A stretch of 64,000 bases of DNA from Clostridiales bacterium (GTDB lineage Bacteria > Bacillota > Clostridia > Saccharofermentanales > Saccharofermentanaceae): the NCBI GenBank assembly GCA_017962145.1, contig JAGCVX010000009.1:1-64000 (forward strand), read 5' to 3'. The translations under genes were made by a program, and so were the position numbers. The notes beneath the pieces are model-generated. The model ran no database searches and was not told the origin of the DNA. It saw nothing but the letters and a program-made list of their open reading frames with translations. Positions 56,510 to 64,000 of the stretch are shown here, in pieces; positions within the stretch are counted from its first letter, which is position 1; each line of letters begins with the position of its first letter.

Positions 56510-58705
56510 TCAGATGATCTCTCCTCTAATCATACCATATTCATTACAGATTTCAGCAAACTCAGGACATCCTGCAAAAGCTTTCATGATATCAACTCGG
56601 TCGGATCCGTTGTTTAAAAGGCCCAGCCAGTAATTGAAACCATCTGCTTCAGGTTCTCTGCCCATAAATGTCGTATAAAGTCTCATCAGGTACTCTTCAT
56701 TTGTGGTATTGAGTCCCACAAACTCAGGCAGCGTGAAGAACAGACTTGCCGCCTGATAACCGGATGCTTCCAGATTCGTCAAAGCCAAAGCCCAGTAATT
56801 CAGGCCGTCTTCTTCCGGATCTCTTCCGAGACAGCATGTATAAAGTCTGGTCGCAAACATCACAGCATTCTTAGACGGAATGGTCGCTTTGTGGAATTCC
56901 GCTCCTGACTTGATGCCGTAAGAAGCGCAGATATTGCACCACTCGACAGACTCGATAAAGTCATTTACCAGGTCAGCTTTAGTCGCACCACTTGCCAGTC
57001 GTCCCAGCCAGTAGCTCATACCTGCTTCATCGGATTCACGTCCGAAGAATGTCTGATAAAGCGTTGCGATAAAGACATCATCAGGCAGATTCCGGTTCAT
57101 GAACTCAGGCGACTCCAGCAGGAAGAACCGTGCGCAGTCCGCTCCGGTAAATCCATTCTCAGAGACCTGTTTCATCCAGTAGTTGACACCATCTTCTTCT
57201 GCTTCACGGCCAAGCGCGACTACATAGAGACGTTCAATAAAGTCCTTAAATGAGGCGCCGTCGGTCGGATCGGGATCAGCCGGTACAGGATCAGGGTCTT
57301 TCGGATCACCAGGGTCTGGGTTCACAGGTTCCGGATCATCAGGCTTAGGCGATATCGGTTCCGGTGAAACAGGTTCTTCTGTTATCGGTCCAGGCGGTAC
57401 CGGCTCTTCCGTATTTGGTCCGGGCACATCAGGTACCGGCGTTGGTGAATTTGTCGGCGTCGGTGTATTGGTATTGGCTGGCGACGGCGAGTTAGGTTTC
57501 GGAGTCGTACCCGATGGTACCGGCGTCGACGTATTCGTCGGTGTTGGTGTATTCGTATTCGTCGGCGTCGGCGAGTTCGTATTCGTCGGCGTCGGCGTAT
57601 TCGTATTGGTCGGCGTCGGCGTATTCGTATTGGTCGGCGTCGGCGTATTCGTATTGGTCGGCGTCGGCGTATTGGTATTCGTTGGCGTCGGCGTGTTCGT
57701 ATTGGTCGGTGTCGGTGTATCCGGTTTTGGCGTTACGCCGGATGGCACAGGCGACACCGTATTCGTCGGCGTTGGCGTATTTGTATTGGTCGGTGTCGGC
57801 GTGTTGGTGTTCGTCGGCGTAGGTGTATTCGTATTCGTCGGTGTCGGCGTGTTGGTATTCGTCGGCGTAGGTGTATTTGTATTCGTCGGTGTTGGCGTGT
57901 TGGTATTCGTCGGCGTAGGTGTATTTGTATTCGTCGGCGTAGGTGTATTTGTATTCGTCGGTGTTGGCGTGTTGGTATTCGTCGGTGTCGGCGTGTTCGT
58001 GTTTGTAGGCGTCGGCGTGTTGGTGTTCGTCGGCGTAGGTGTGTTCGTGTTTGTAGGTGTCGGCGTATTCGTGTTCGTAGGCGTAGGAGTATCGCCTCCA
58101 CCATAGTGAAGCATCGTCTGAGACTTTGTCATTTCAAATGCATCGGAAGCAACCGATGTAGAATCATAATATGTTACTTCACAAAGTGCGCATAGGTAGA
58201 AAGCGTGGCTTCCGACTGACTTTACTGTAGGCGGAATCGTGATGCCCTTCAATCTCGTATTCATATAGAATGCTTCTGATCCGATTTTCTCGAGGGAGTT
58301 TGGAAACTCGATCGTTCCACCACAACGGGATCTGTAGAAAGCACGGTCTTCGATGATTCGAACACCTTCCTCGAACTTAATGGAATTAAAAGTATTCGTA
58401 TCGTTGATCGCACCATTGGCAATGATATCTACACGATGGCCATCAAGCGCACTCGGTACGATCAGATCGCCACCATTCATAAACAGCGAAGAGTTGAAAC
58501 CAACGATCTTGGCAGTATCATTTGACTGCACAACATAATAGAAAGGCTCACAGTATTTTTCTGCTTCGATGCTGTCTTCTACAGCATCAGCGAGTACGGT
58601 AGATCCAATTCCCGTGTTCGGAAGGATCACCTTCGGAAAAAGTGTTACAAGTAAAGAGAATACAATAAGAGTGCTGATGTACTTGATTCTTCGGTCAATA
58701 TTCAT
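56510..58705 (-). CDS. BspA-type LRR surface protein with octapeptide repeats and DUF4214 repeats
   Basis: A 731-residue secreted protein. The signal peptide is about 1-38. A BspA-type leucine-rich-repeat domain (about 50-205) is nearly identical to that of the next protein upstream. A Thr/Pro/Asn linker contains about 14 and then about 8 copies of T-P-T-P-T-N-T-N separated by a [13 protein letters not shown] spacer, then a Pro/Glu-rich segment. Four DUF4214 units (about 490-731) close it. TAGGTGA precedes ATG 58705; a GTG three codons upstream is an alternative. Linker-separated binding domains suggest an adhesin-like role; no sortase motif is seen. Confidence 0.85.
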   Translation of the reverse strand: MNIDRRIKYISTLIVFSLLVTLFPKVILPNTGIGSTVLADAVEDSIEAEKYCEPFYYVVQSNDTAKIVGFNSSLFMNGGDLIVPSALDGHRVDIIANGAINDTNTFNSIKFEEGVRIIEDRAFYRSRCGGTIEFPNSLEKIGSEAFYMNTRLKGITIPPTVKSVGSHAFYLCALCEVTYYDSTSVASDAFEMTKSQTMLHYGGGDTPTPTNTNTPTPTNTNTPTPTNTNTPTPTNTNTPTPTNTNTPTPTNTNTPTPTNTNTPTPTNTNTPTPTNTNTPTPTNTNTPTPTNTNTPTPTNTNTPTPTNTNTPTPTNTVSPVPSGVTPKPDTPTPTNTNTPTPTNTNTPTPTNTNTPTPTNTNTPTPTNTNTPTPTNTNSPTPTNTNTPTPTNTSTPVPSGTTPKPNSPSPANTNTPTPTNSPTPVPDVPGPNTEEPVPPGPITEEPVSPEPISPKPDDPEPVNPDPGDPKDPDPVPADPDPTDGASFKDFIERLYVVALGREAEEDGVNYWMKQVSENGFTGADCARFFLLESPEFMNRNLPDDVFIATLYQTFFGRESDEAGMSYWLGRLASGATKADLVNDFIESVEWCNICASYGIKSGAEFHKATIPSKNAVMFATRLYTCCLGRDPEEDGLNYWALALTNLEASGYQAASLFFTLPEFVGLNTTNEEYLMRLYTTFMGREPEADGFNYWLGLLNNGSDRVDIMKAFAGCPEFAEICNEYGMIRGEII
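57529..58092 (-). repeat. 24-bp tandem repeat arrays
   Basis: Two arrays of a 24-base unit, about 8 copies at 57529-57720 and about 14 at 57760-58092, encode T-P-T-P-T-N-T-N. Copies differ mainly at third codon positions, and some neighbouring pairs are identical over 48 bases. That suggests slippage or unequal exchange. Confidence 0.9.
58176..58564 (-). repeat. Direct repeat, copy 1 (LRR domain)
   Basis: A 389-base segment repeated at 59701-60089 with a constant offset of 1525 bases and no gaps seen. Stretches of about 100 bases are almost identical, including many silent sites. Confidence 0.85.
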
Positions 58706-58724
58706 TTGTGTCACCTACGGGAGA

Positions 58725-60224
58725 TTAAAGGCCTACATTCATACCATATTCACGACAGATTGCTGCGAATTCCGGACTTCCTGCAAAGAGAGTCAGTACG
58801 TCGGCTCTGTTTGCTCCGCCATTGAGCTGAGACAGCCAGTAAGCGAATCCATCCGACTCCGGTTCTCTTCCCATAAATGTCGTATAGAGTCTGGTAAGAT
58901 ACTCCTCGTTCGAAGTATTGAATCCCATGAATTCCGGAGACTCGAAGAAGAGCTTTGCAGCCTGGTAGCCGGATGCTTCCAGATTTGTAAGAGCAAGAGC
59001 CCAGTACTGCAGACCATCTGCTTCCGGATCTCTTTTGAGACAGCAGGTATAAAGACGTGTAGCAAACTTCTCTGCCTTCGGGTTCGGGATCGTTGCCTTA
59101 TGGTAGAGTGCACCCGGACGTACGCCATACTGTGCACAGATATTGCACCATTCGGTAGACTCGATAAAGTCATTTACCAGATCTGCCTTTGAAGCACCGG
59201 AAGCCAGTCTTCCAAGCCAGTAAGCCTTGCCATCAGCTTCAGACGCACGACCAAAGAATGTCTGATACAAAGTCTCAACGAACTGATCGTCCGGGAGATT
59301 TCGATTCATAAACTCAGGTGCATCCAAAAGGAAGAAACGAGCGCAATCTGCACCGGTAAAGCCCTGGTTAATAACTGCATTGAGCCAGTAAGCCTTTCCT
59401 TCCGGTTCAGAATCGCGGTTCAAAGCAACCTTGTAAAGACGGTCGATAAACTCACCAAAAGCAGCATCGTCGATCGGAAGCGGTACAGGTGTGCCTGTCG
59501 GATTCGGATCAGTCGTCGGAGGCTGTACCGGATCAGTCGTCGGAGGCTGTACCGGATCTGTCGTCGGCGGATCAGGCTCGGTTGTCGGAGGATCGGGCTC
59601 TGTCGTCGGAGGCTGAACCGGTCCTTCGTAGTGAAGCATGGTCACAGACTTTGTCATCTCGAACGCATTGTCAGCAACTGTGGTCGTATCATAATACACA
59701 ACTTCACAAAGTGCACACAGATAGAAAGCGTGGCTTCCGACAGACTTTACTGTAGGCGGAATCGTGATGCCCTTCAGTCTTGTGTTCATATAGAATGCTT
59801 CTGATCCGATTTTCTCAAGCGAGCTCGGGAACTCGATCGTTCCACCACAACGGGATCTATAGAAAGCACGGTCTTCGATGATACGAACACCTTCCTCGAA
59901 CTTAATGGAAGTAAAAGTATTCGTATCGTTGATCGCACCTTTTGCAATGATATCTACACGATGGCCATCAAGCGTACTCGGTACGATCAGGTCGCCACCA
60001 TTCATAAACAGCGAAGAGTTGAAACCAACGATCTTGGCAGTATCATTTGACTGCACAACATAATAGAAAGGCTCACAGTATTTTTCTGCCCCTACTGTGT
60101 CCTCCTCTTCATCAGCATACACTTTTGTTGAGAAAACTCCAGGAATAAAAGCTCCTGCAAGAATCGAAACAAGAATGGAAAAAGCTACAATAATGCTGAA
60201 TAGGCGTTCTTTTCGTTTAATCAT
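58725..60224 (-). CDS. BspA-type LRR surface protein with Pro/Thr linker and DUF4214 repeats
   Basis: A 499-residue paralogue of the downstream protein. Signal peptide about 1-37, LRR domain about 45-200, a short linker of P-P-T-T-E-P-D/P-P-T-T-D-P units, then four DUF4214 units (about 255-499). ATG 60224 follows AAGGTGG; a longer frame upstream has no site. It is the first gene of a three-gene operon; a TATAAT box on the minus strand (60263-60258) is the likely promoter. The shared LRR domain with a different linker suggests a diversified surface module. Confidence 0.85.
   Translation of the reverse strand: MIKRKERLFSIIVAFSILVSILAGAFIPGVFSTKVYADEEEDTVGAEKYCEPFYYVVQSNDTAKIVGFNSSLFMNGGDLIVPSTLDGHRVDIIAKGAINDTNTFTSIKFEEGVRIIEDRAFYRSRCGGTIEFPSSLEKIGSEAFYMNTRLKGITIPPTVKSVGSHAFYLCALCEVVYYDTTTVADNAFEMTKSVTMLHYEGPVQPPTTEPDPPTTEPDPPTTDPVQPPTTDPVQPPTTDPNPTGTPVPLPIDDAAFGEFIDRLYKVALNRDSEPEGKAYWLNAVINQGFTGADCARFFLLDAPEFMNRNLPDDQFVETLYQTFFGRASEADGKAYWLGRLASGASKADLVNDFIESTEWCNICAQYGVRPGALYHKATIPNPKAEKFATRLYTCCLKRDPEADGLQYWALALTNLEASGYQAAKLFFESPEFMGFNTSNEEYLTRLYTTFMGREPESDGFAYWLSQLNGGANRADVLTLFAGSPEFAAICREYGMNVGL
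59701..60089 (-). repeat. Direct repeat, copy 2 (LRR domain)
   Basis: Partner of 58176-58564, in the same orientation. The near-identity points to recent duplication or gene conversion between the two genes. Confidence 0.85.
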
Positions 60225-60313
60225 CCCCACAACCACCTTACTTTGAACGTTATTGTCATTATATAACACGCTTTCGCGCATTGGTACTAAATCTTTTTTG
60301 TTTATATTCGTTA

Positions 60314-61435
60314 TCAGCTGTACTTTCTCAGCCAGTTCTCATCAAAGCTATCAGAACCGTCCCCGATTGTAGTGGCATAGCAAAGATCATCGGCCATTTC
60401 CAGGATCGTATCACGAAGCTCAAGATCCTGTTTCCATCTTTCCTCGATCGCATCATAACCCACAAGCGAACCGACGATGCTTCCGACGAGAGAACCGGTA
60501 GAATCACTGTCGCCGCTGTGATTGACTGCCGCGATGATCGCGTCCGAGAAAGAGTTCTGATATTTCAGGCTGCAGTATACTGCGATAGCCATCGCCTCAT
60601 CACCGCACCAGCCAGCGCCGATCGAAGAGATATTCTCCTCATCGGGTCTGTCGTTCTTAGAAAGAAGGATCGCTTTTTCGATCAGATCAACGAATGCACC
60701 AAGATGCTTTCTTTCCGGGAATAGACGGATCACGGCATTTTTCGCGTCCTCAACTATCTCAGAAAGAGTCATCGTATTGCCTTTTGCATTGAGATGCTTG
60801 ATCACATGCGTCATAAACGCGGCCGGCATGAATCCCAAAGAATGTGAATGAGTCAGTGCCGCGATCTGCGCACCTTCCATATCAGCTTCATCATCGTCGC
60901 CGTTTCTGAAAAATACACCAACAGGTGCAACTCGCATCACGCCGCCACAACCTTTACTGTGATTAATACGATGCTCGGTAGATCCCTGGTCTCCACTGCT
61001 GAGCGCATCAAGGCAGGTCGCACCCGGCGCGCGGCAGTTCCAGAGTTCTCTTTCAGAACAGATCCAGCAGATACGCTCGCCGTGCTCGATACCACGCTGT
61101 GTCTCGAGCCAGTCAAGGTAAGCCAGATAAACATAGTGTCTGGGTTTGGAAGAAATGCCTTTCACGCGAGAACGTGCACTCCAGTAAAGAAGGCCGTTCG
61201 CCGTAAAAAGGCTCATCTGTGTATCATCTGAGATCAAAGCAACCTGGGAGGAAGAATCCAGTTTGTATGAAGTGATGCCGCTGTCTCCGAACTGGGACAG
61301 GATCTGATCATAACTTGTAAACTCAACCGGATATCCAAGCGCATCGCCGATGGCGCCTCCGATCAGGCAGCCGCGGATCTTGTCCTTGGCAGGTACATTC
61401 GAAATCTTCGTATCTGATGCAAAAGCTTTGTCCAT
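60314..61435 (-). CDS. ADP-ribosylglycohydrolase (DraG-like)
   Basis: A 373-residue enzyme of the ADP-ribosylglycohydrolase family, which removes ADP-ribose from proteins or small molecules using a two-metal site. Metal ligands are seen in S-D-D-T-Q (near residue 69) and H-S-G-D-S-D-S-T (near 315). The N-terminal G-C-L-I-G-G-A-I-G-D-A-L-G motif is diagnostic. ATG 61435 has GGGAGG upstream. It follows a zinc-ribbon membrane protein and a lipoprotein in one operon. No ADP-ribosyltransferase is nearby, so the target is unknown. Confidence 0.9.
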   Translation of the reverse strand: MDKAFASDTKISNVPAKDKIRGCLIGGAIGDALGYPVEFTSYDQILSQFGDSGITSYKLDSSSQVALISDDTQMSLFTANGLLYWSARSRVKGISSKPRHYVYLAYLDWLETQRGIEHGERICWICSERELWNCRAPGATCLDALSSGDQGSTEHRINHSKGCGGVMRVAPVGVFFRNGDDDEADMEGAQIAALTHSHSLGFMPAAFMTHVIKHLNAKGNTMTLSEIVEDAKNAVIRLFPERKHLGAFVDLIEKAILLSKNDRPDEENISSIGAGWCGDEAMAIAVYCSLKYQNSFSDAIIAAVNHSGDSDSTGSLVGSIVGSLVGYDAIEERWKQDLELRDTILEMADDLCYATTIGDGSDSFDENWLRKYS

Positions 61436-61479
61436 ACCAAACAACCTCCCACTTCTTTCATTATATCAGATATCGGGGG

Positions 61480-62103
61480 TCATTTCTTTGGTTTTACGGA
61501 AGAAACTATCTCTTGCCAAGAATATTTTACTCGTTCAACACGGATCATCCAGATCAGCTTGATGATGTTGAATACCACGTAAAAGACGATCGCTTTTGCA
61601 TAAAAAGAACAGGCGATGCTCAGCACGGCGCAGATCAGACAGGCCAGTATAATCTGACCGAAATATCTATCTTTGGAAAAGAACAAAGTCACCGCAGCAA
61701 TCAAGGCAAGCTGGATAAACGATGTAGGAATTCGGATCCAAGCATTTCCCCCTTCACCAGGAAGAACAAAAGTCGAAATAAAAAGGAGGATGCAGATGAT
61801 ACCTTCTGCCACACAGATCTTCCGGAGCTGCTTTTTGATCCGATCCATCTCCTTCTTCTGCCGGCGTTCCTTTTCTGCCTGCGCAACCAGTCGGAGGTTC
61901 TCTTCTCTTTCTGCCTTCCACTGCTCTTCTACTTCCCGCTGGGCCTGGATTCGTCCCATCTCGCGATCATAACCCGCACCGAATTCACCGCTGTGCTCGA
62001 TCAGCATCTGCTTTCCGCACACAGTACAGTTTGCCACCTTCAAAGAAGGATCAACTTTTACGTTGGCACCACATCCGGTACATGTCAGATCAACTAGTTT
62101 CAT
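61480..62103 (-). CDS. Zinc-ribbon membrane protein
   Basis: A 207-residue protein with an N-terminal zinc ribbon (C8, C11, C26, C29), a basic/acidic coiled coil (about 45-95) and three or four membrane helices (about 98-115, 125-143, 148-170, 172-188). It lies 12 bases after the lipoprotein gene and 44 before the ADP-ribosylglycohydrolase gene. Zinc-ribbon plus helices is a common but uncharacterised Clostridia architecture. Confidence 0.75.
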   Translation of the reverse strand: MKLVDLTCTGCGANVKVDPSLKVANCTVCGKQMLIEHSGEFGAGYDREMGRIQAQREVEEQWKAEREENLRLVAQAEKERRQKKEMDRIKKQLRKICVAEGIICILLFISTFVLPGEGGNAWIRIPTSFIQLALIAAVTLFFSKDRYFGQIILACLICAVLSIACSFYAKAIVFYVVFNIIKLIWMIRVERVKYSWQEIVSSVKPKK

Positions 62104-62115
62104 AGACGCTCCTTA

Positions 62116-63207
62116 TCACACGCTTATAGTAACAGGGTTGGTATAATACTTCGTCGAATAATCATCAGAAGGATTGAAACGAATGATCAGTCCGATATTC
62201 TCGATCTTATCGACACCGATCTCTTCCAGTTTCGTTTTGCTGAGACGGACCGAGCCGACAGCTTTATATCCGGGCATAACATAACTGCTGAGATAGAAAT
62301 CTCCTTCGATTCCGTTGATCACGACATTTTCAGCCCAGATCGACAGTTCCTTGTCAGAATAGTTTTCGATAAATATATAAAGGTATCCGTCATCGTATCT
62401 GGATGGAGCGACATAGTGGTAAGCCGTAAATCTGACCTGTCCGTCGTTATAAAGCTCAACACCATAGGATACGTCTACGGCAAAGTTCGGATCATAAACC
62501 GATGTATAGAAAGTCAGGATCGGTGTACGGTAGGACGAAGCACCATCGTCGTAGTATACGGTCAGGATCGTCTGTACCATACCCGGATCCCAGATACCCA
62601 GTTCATCACCGAGAGACAGAAAGTAGAAAAACGAGCTTTCGATCGTCTGTCCATCTTCGATCTCCTCGATGTACCAATCCGTCTGCTGAACACCATTGAT
62701 CGCCATCATTTCACTGTCGAGTTTAACCTTATGACCGGTTCCATTTACGACTGTCAGCAGGAATTCTCTTTGATTTCCGGCACCAAGTTTATATCCCGTC
62801 ACAGTAATGACCAGACCTTCCTGGTTCCAGATCTCCTGAGGCTCGAGCGTAACCTGAGTATATGAATAGGCAGGGATCTCATGAGGACCGATCTCTACAA
62901 CAGGACCATCAAGCATGGACGTACTGGTGTCCGGACCGGTCGGATCTTTGGAAAGATCGGAGTTGACCGTTACTGTCGGAACGGAGGAGGAGTCACTTCC
63001 GTCATCGGGTATCGACTGGCTTAAAAAGCCTTTGGACTCCGTTTCGTCATCATCGTCATCATCTTTATCTTTCTTTTTCTTCTTTTTCTGGGAACTGGTC
63101 TTCTCCTCTTCCTTGCTGCTTGAGCAGGAAGTCAGAACCACACCAGAAGAAAAAACCATCATCAACGCAAGTATTACACTTAGAAACTTCTTCATATCGA
63201 AACTCAT
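62116..63207 (-). CDS. Lipoprotein with Lys/Asp linker
   Basis: A 363-residue predicted lipoprotein with lipobox L-T-S-C near residue 28, or 24 if the start is ATG 63195. A linker of consecutive Lys then Asp residues leads to two beta-rich domains (about 100-240 and 245-363), resembling DUF5067-type immunoglobulin-like modules. It is the first gene of a three-gene operon. An extended -10 (TGCTATAAT, 63238-63230) is the probable promoter. Function unknown. Confidence 0.75.
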   Translation of the reverse strand: MSFDMKKFLSVILALMMVFSSGVVLTSCSSSKEEEKTSSQKKKKKKDKDDDDDDETESKGFLSQSIPDDGSDSSSVPTVTVNSDLSKDPTGPDTSTSMLDGPVVEIGPHEIPAYSYTQVTLEPQEIWNQEGLVITVTGYKLGAGNQREFLLTVVNGTGHKVKLDSEMMAINGVQQTDWYIEEIEDGQTIESSFFYFLSLGDELGIWDPGMVQTILTVYYDDGASSYRTPILTFYTSVYDPNFAVDVSYGVELYNDGQVRFTAYHYVAPSRYDDGYLYIFIENYSDKELSIWAENVVINGIEGDFYLSSYVMPGYKAVGSVRLSKTKLEEIGVDKIENIGLIIRFNPSDDYSTKYYTNPVTISV

Positions 63208-63229
63208 CTCTTTCTTCTTTCTTGAGCAA

Positions 63230-63238
63230 ATTATAGCA
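63230..63238 (-). promoter_or_regulatory. Extended -10 promoter of the lipoprotein operon
   Basis: TGCTATAAT on the minus strand; no clear -35. The region also holds the divergent start of the gene at 63303. Confidence 0.5.
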
Positions 63239-63302
63239 CACGAAAAGGATACTATGTGGTATCATTCTTAGAAGAATCAAGAAAGTATAAGGCGGATAGA
63301 TT

Positions 63303-63926
63303 ATGAAGAAAGCCCTTTCACTGGTCCTTATCGCGGCAATCAGCCTGAGTCTTTTAGACGGCTGCTCGAAAAAACCGAGAATGGATCTGAAGAATTTTGA
63401 GAAATATGCCCTCTCCGATCTGAAACTGGAGAAGAAAGATATATCGGCAAATGACTTCAATGCTTACTATGATCTCGATTATATGGTAGGCGAAAACGAT
63501 ACGGAAGCGACAAAACGAGACCATTATGCACAGGTCTATTCTACTGCTGAAGGAAATGTCGCCAGCACCATGGTCATGGTCTATACCGATTATCAGAGCG
63601 ATGAGGAAGCAAGAGCATTTTACGATGACATTACTCAAAAAGAGATCAATATGCTCGAGACCTCGACTGACCTGAATTACAGCAAGGATCAGGGCGATAA
63701 CTATCTTCTCGTTCTGACTAAGCAAAGTGATATGAACTGGCAGTTCGACTGTCTTTACATCCAGAAAGACATCATCTTATATGCTTCGATCGTGATCGGA
63801 ACAAGTGATATCCAGAACATTAACCTTGACTGGCTGAAAGGCACAAGTGCCTTCTTTGCCGACCTTCATTTGAAAGATCCGTATTCTCTTGCTCCGGAGA
63901 TTAAAAACCTGATGAAGAATAAGTAA
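63303..63926 (+). CDS. Small lipoprotein of unknown function
   Basis: A 207-residue predicted lipoprotein with lipobox L-D-G-C at about residues 18-21, followed by a basic K-K-P-R patch and one alpha/beta domain. It is divergent from the 62116 operon and ends two bases before the stop of a convergent gene. I do not recognise the family. Confidence 0.75.
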   Translation: MKKALSLVLIAAISLSLLDGCSKKPRMDLKNFEKYALSDLKLEKKDISANDFNAYYDLDYMVGENDTEATKRDHYAQVYSTAEGNVASTMVMVYTDYQSDEEARAFYDDITQKEINMLETSTDLNYSKDQGDNYLLVLTKQSDMNWQFDCLYIQKDIILYASIVIGTSDIQNINLDWLKGTSAFFADLHLKDPYSLAPEIKNLMKNK

Positions 63927-63928
63927 GA

Positions 63929-64000
63929 TCACCAGGGACGCTGGCCGATCTTCTCACCATAGCGGACTTTGACTTCGCAGCCTTCATCGAGGTGCTTCTG
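63929..64000 (-). CDS. 3' end of a gene running off the right edge
   Basis: The last 23 codons and a TGA of a minus-strand gene. The peptide ends K-V-R-Y-G-E-K-I-G-Q-R-P-W. The frame is open to the window edge. Too little is visible to name it. Confidence 0.5.
   Translation of the reverse strand, partial: QKHLDEGCEVKVRYGEKIGQRPW

Noticed and set aside
57529..58092. Possible CRISPR-like array
   Set aside because: The 24-bp units are contiguous, with no spacers, and encode an in-frame octapeptide; no cas genes are seen.
57468..58106. Long plus-strand frame rich in Val-Gly-Val-Phe repeats
   Set aside because: It is the complement of the T-P-T-P-T-N-T-N repeat array; it has no ribosome site and only mirrors the repeat.
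60269..60276. CGCTTTCG near the promoter of the LRR/DUF4214 operon as a third operator copy
   Set aside because: Only one half of the 14-base palindrome is present and the other half does not match; probably chance.

Overview
The window reads as chromosomal DNA of an anaerobic, Gram-positive-type Clostridia bacterium, probably a plant-fibre degrader of the gut or rumen (Oscillospirales/Saccharofermentans-like; inferred from gene content only). Supporting signs are Firmicutes-type operons (dnaG-trmK-nif3, topA-trmFO, dprA next to a ComM-like gene), a T-box leader before thrS, strong AGGAGG ribosome sites, many lipoproteins, BspA/DUF4214 surface proteins, a giant 2-hydroxyacyl-CoA-dehydratase-type activase and a lipid-anchored GH10 xylanase. 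No transposase, integrase, phage gene or CRISPR array was seen. Most genes lie on the minus strand.

Layout. 1-2.2 kb: the 5' part of a surface protein (InlB-like repeats, then DUF4214) running off the left edge. 2.4-7.5 kb: yqeG, aspartokinase, a DUF4867 gene, metY and a PfkB kinase. 7.6-16 kb: tRNA-Lys, a lipoprotein, purM, RNase P RNA, nif3, trmK, dnaG, yajC, dapB and dapA. Divergent from dapA are queA and tgt. 18.2-25.2 kb: a compact five-gene signalling operon (FHA scaffold, membrane PP2C phosphatase, transmembrane protease-FHA protein, soluble PP2C, Ser/Thr kinase). 25.3-32.5 kb: a comM-dprA-topA-trmFO-membrane-protein run. 32.7 kb: ychF. 33.8-45.5 kb: a long tightly packed minus run (unknown protein, activase, polA, coaE, small membrane protein, ABC exporter, SDR). 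45.5-53.5 kb: shorter units (ABC-2-like permease, HPr-like protein, dihydrofolate reductase, GH10 xylanase, DtxR-type regulator, mechanosensitive channel, tRNA-Pro, lipoproteins). 53.6-55.7 kb: thrS with its T-box. 55.7-63.2 kb: two operons of surface and envelope proteins, including two paralogous BspA-LRR/DUF4214 proteins and an ADP-ribosylglycohydrolase. A lipoprotein gene and the 3' end of another gene close the window.

How parts work together. Aspartokinase, DapA and DapB are successive steps towards diaminopimelate/lysine; MetY uses homoserine from the same branch. QueA and Tgt are two steps of queuosine tRNA modification. The kinase operon has writer, erasers, readers and an extracytoplasmic protease, so it looks like a self-contained phospho-threonine signalling system.

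The most interesting signals are: (1) an identical 19-bp sequence with a LacI/CcpA-like palindrome at the same distance from the predicted -10 boxes of the xylanase gene and of the DUF4867 gene 45 kb away; (2) repeated T-V-A-I/M motifs shared by the kinase and the FHA scaffold, which suit FHA phospho-threonine docking; (3) a hairpin between the Shine-Dalgarno and start codon of the aspartokinase gene that would bring them to normal spacing; (4) a nearly leaderless queA whose promoter interlocks with that of dapA.
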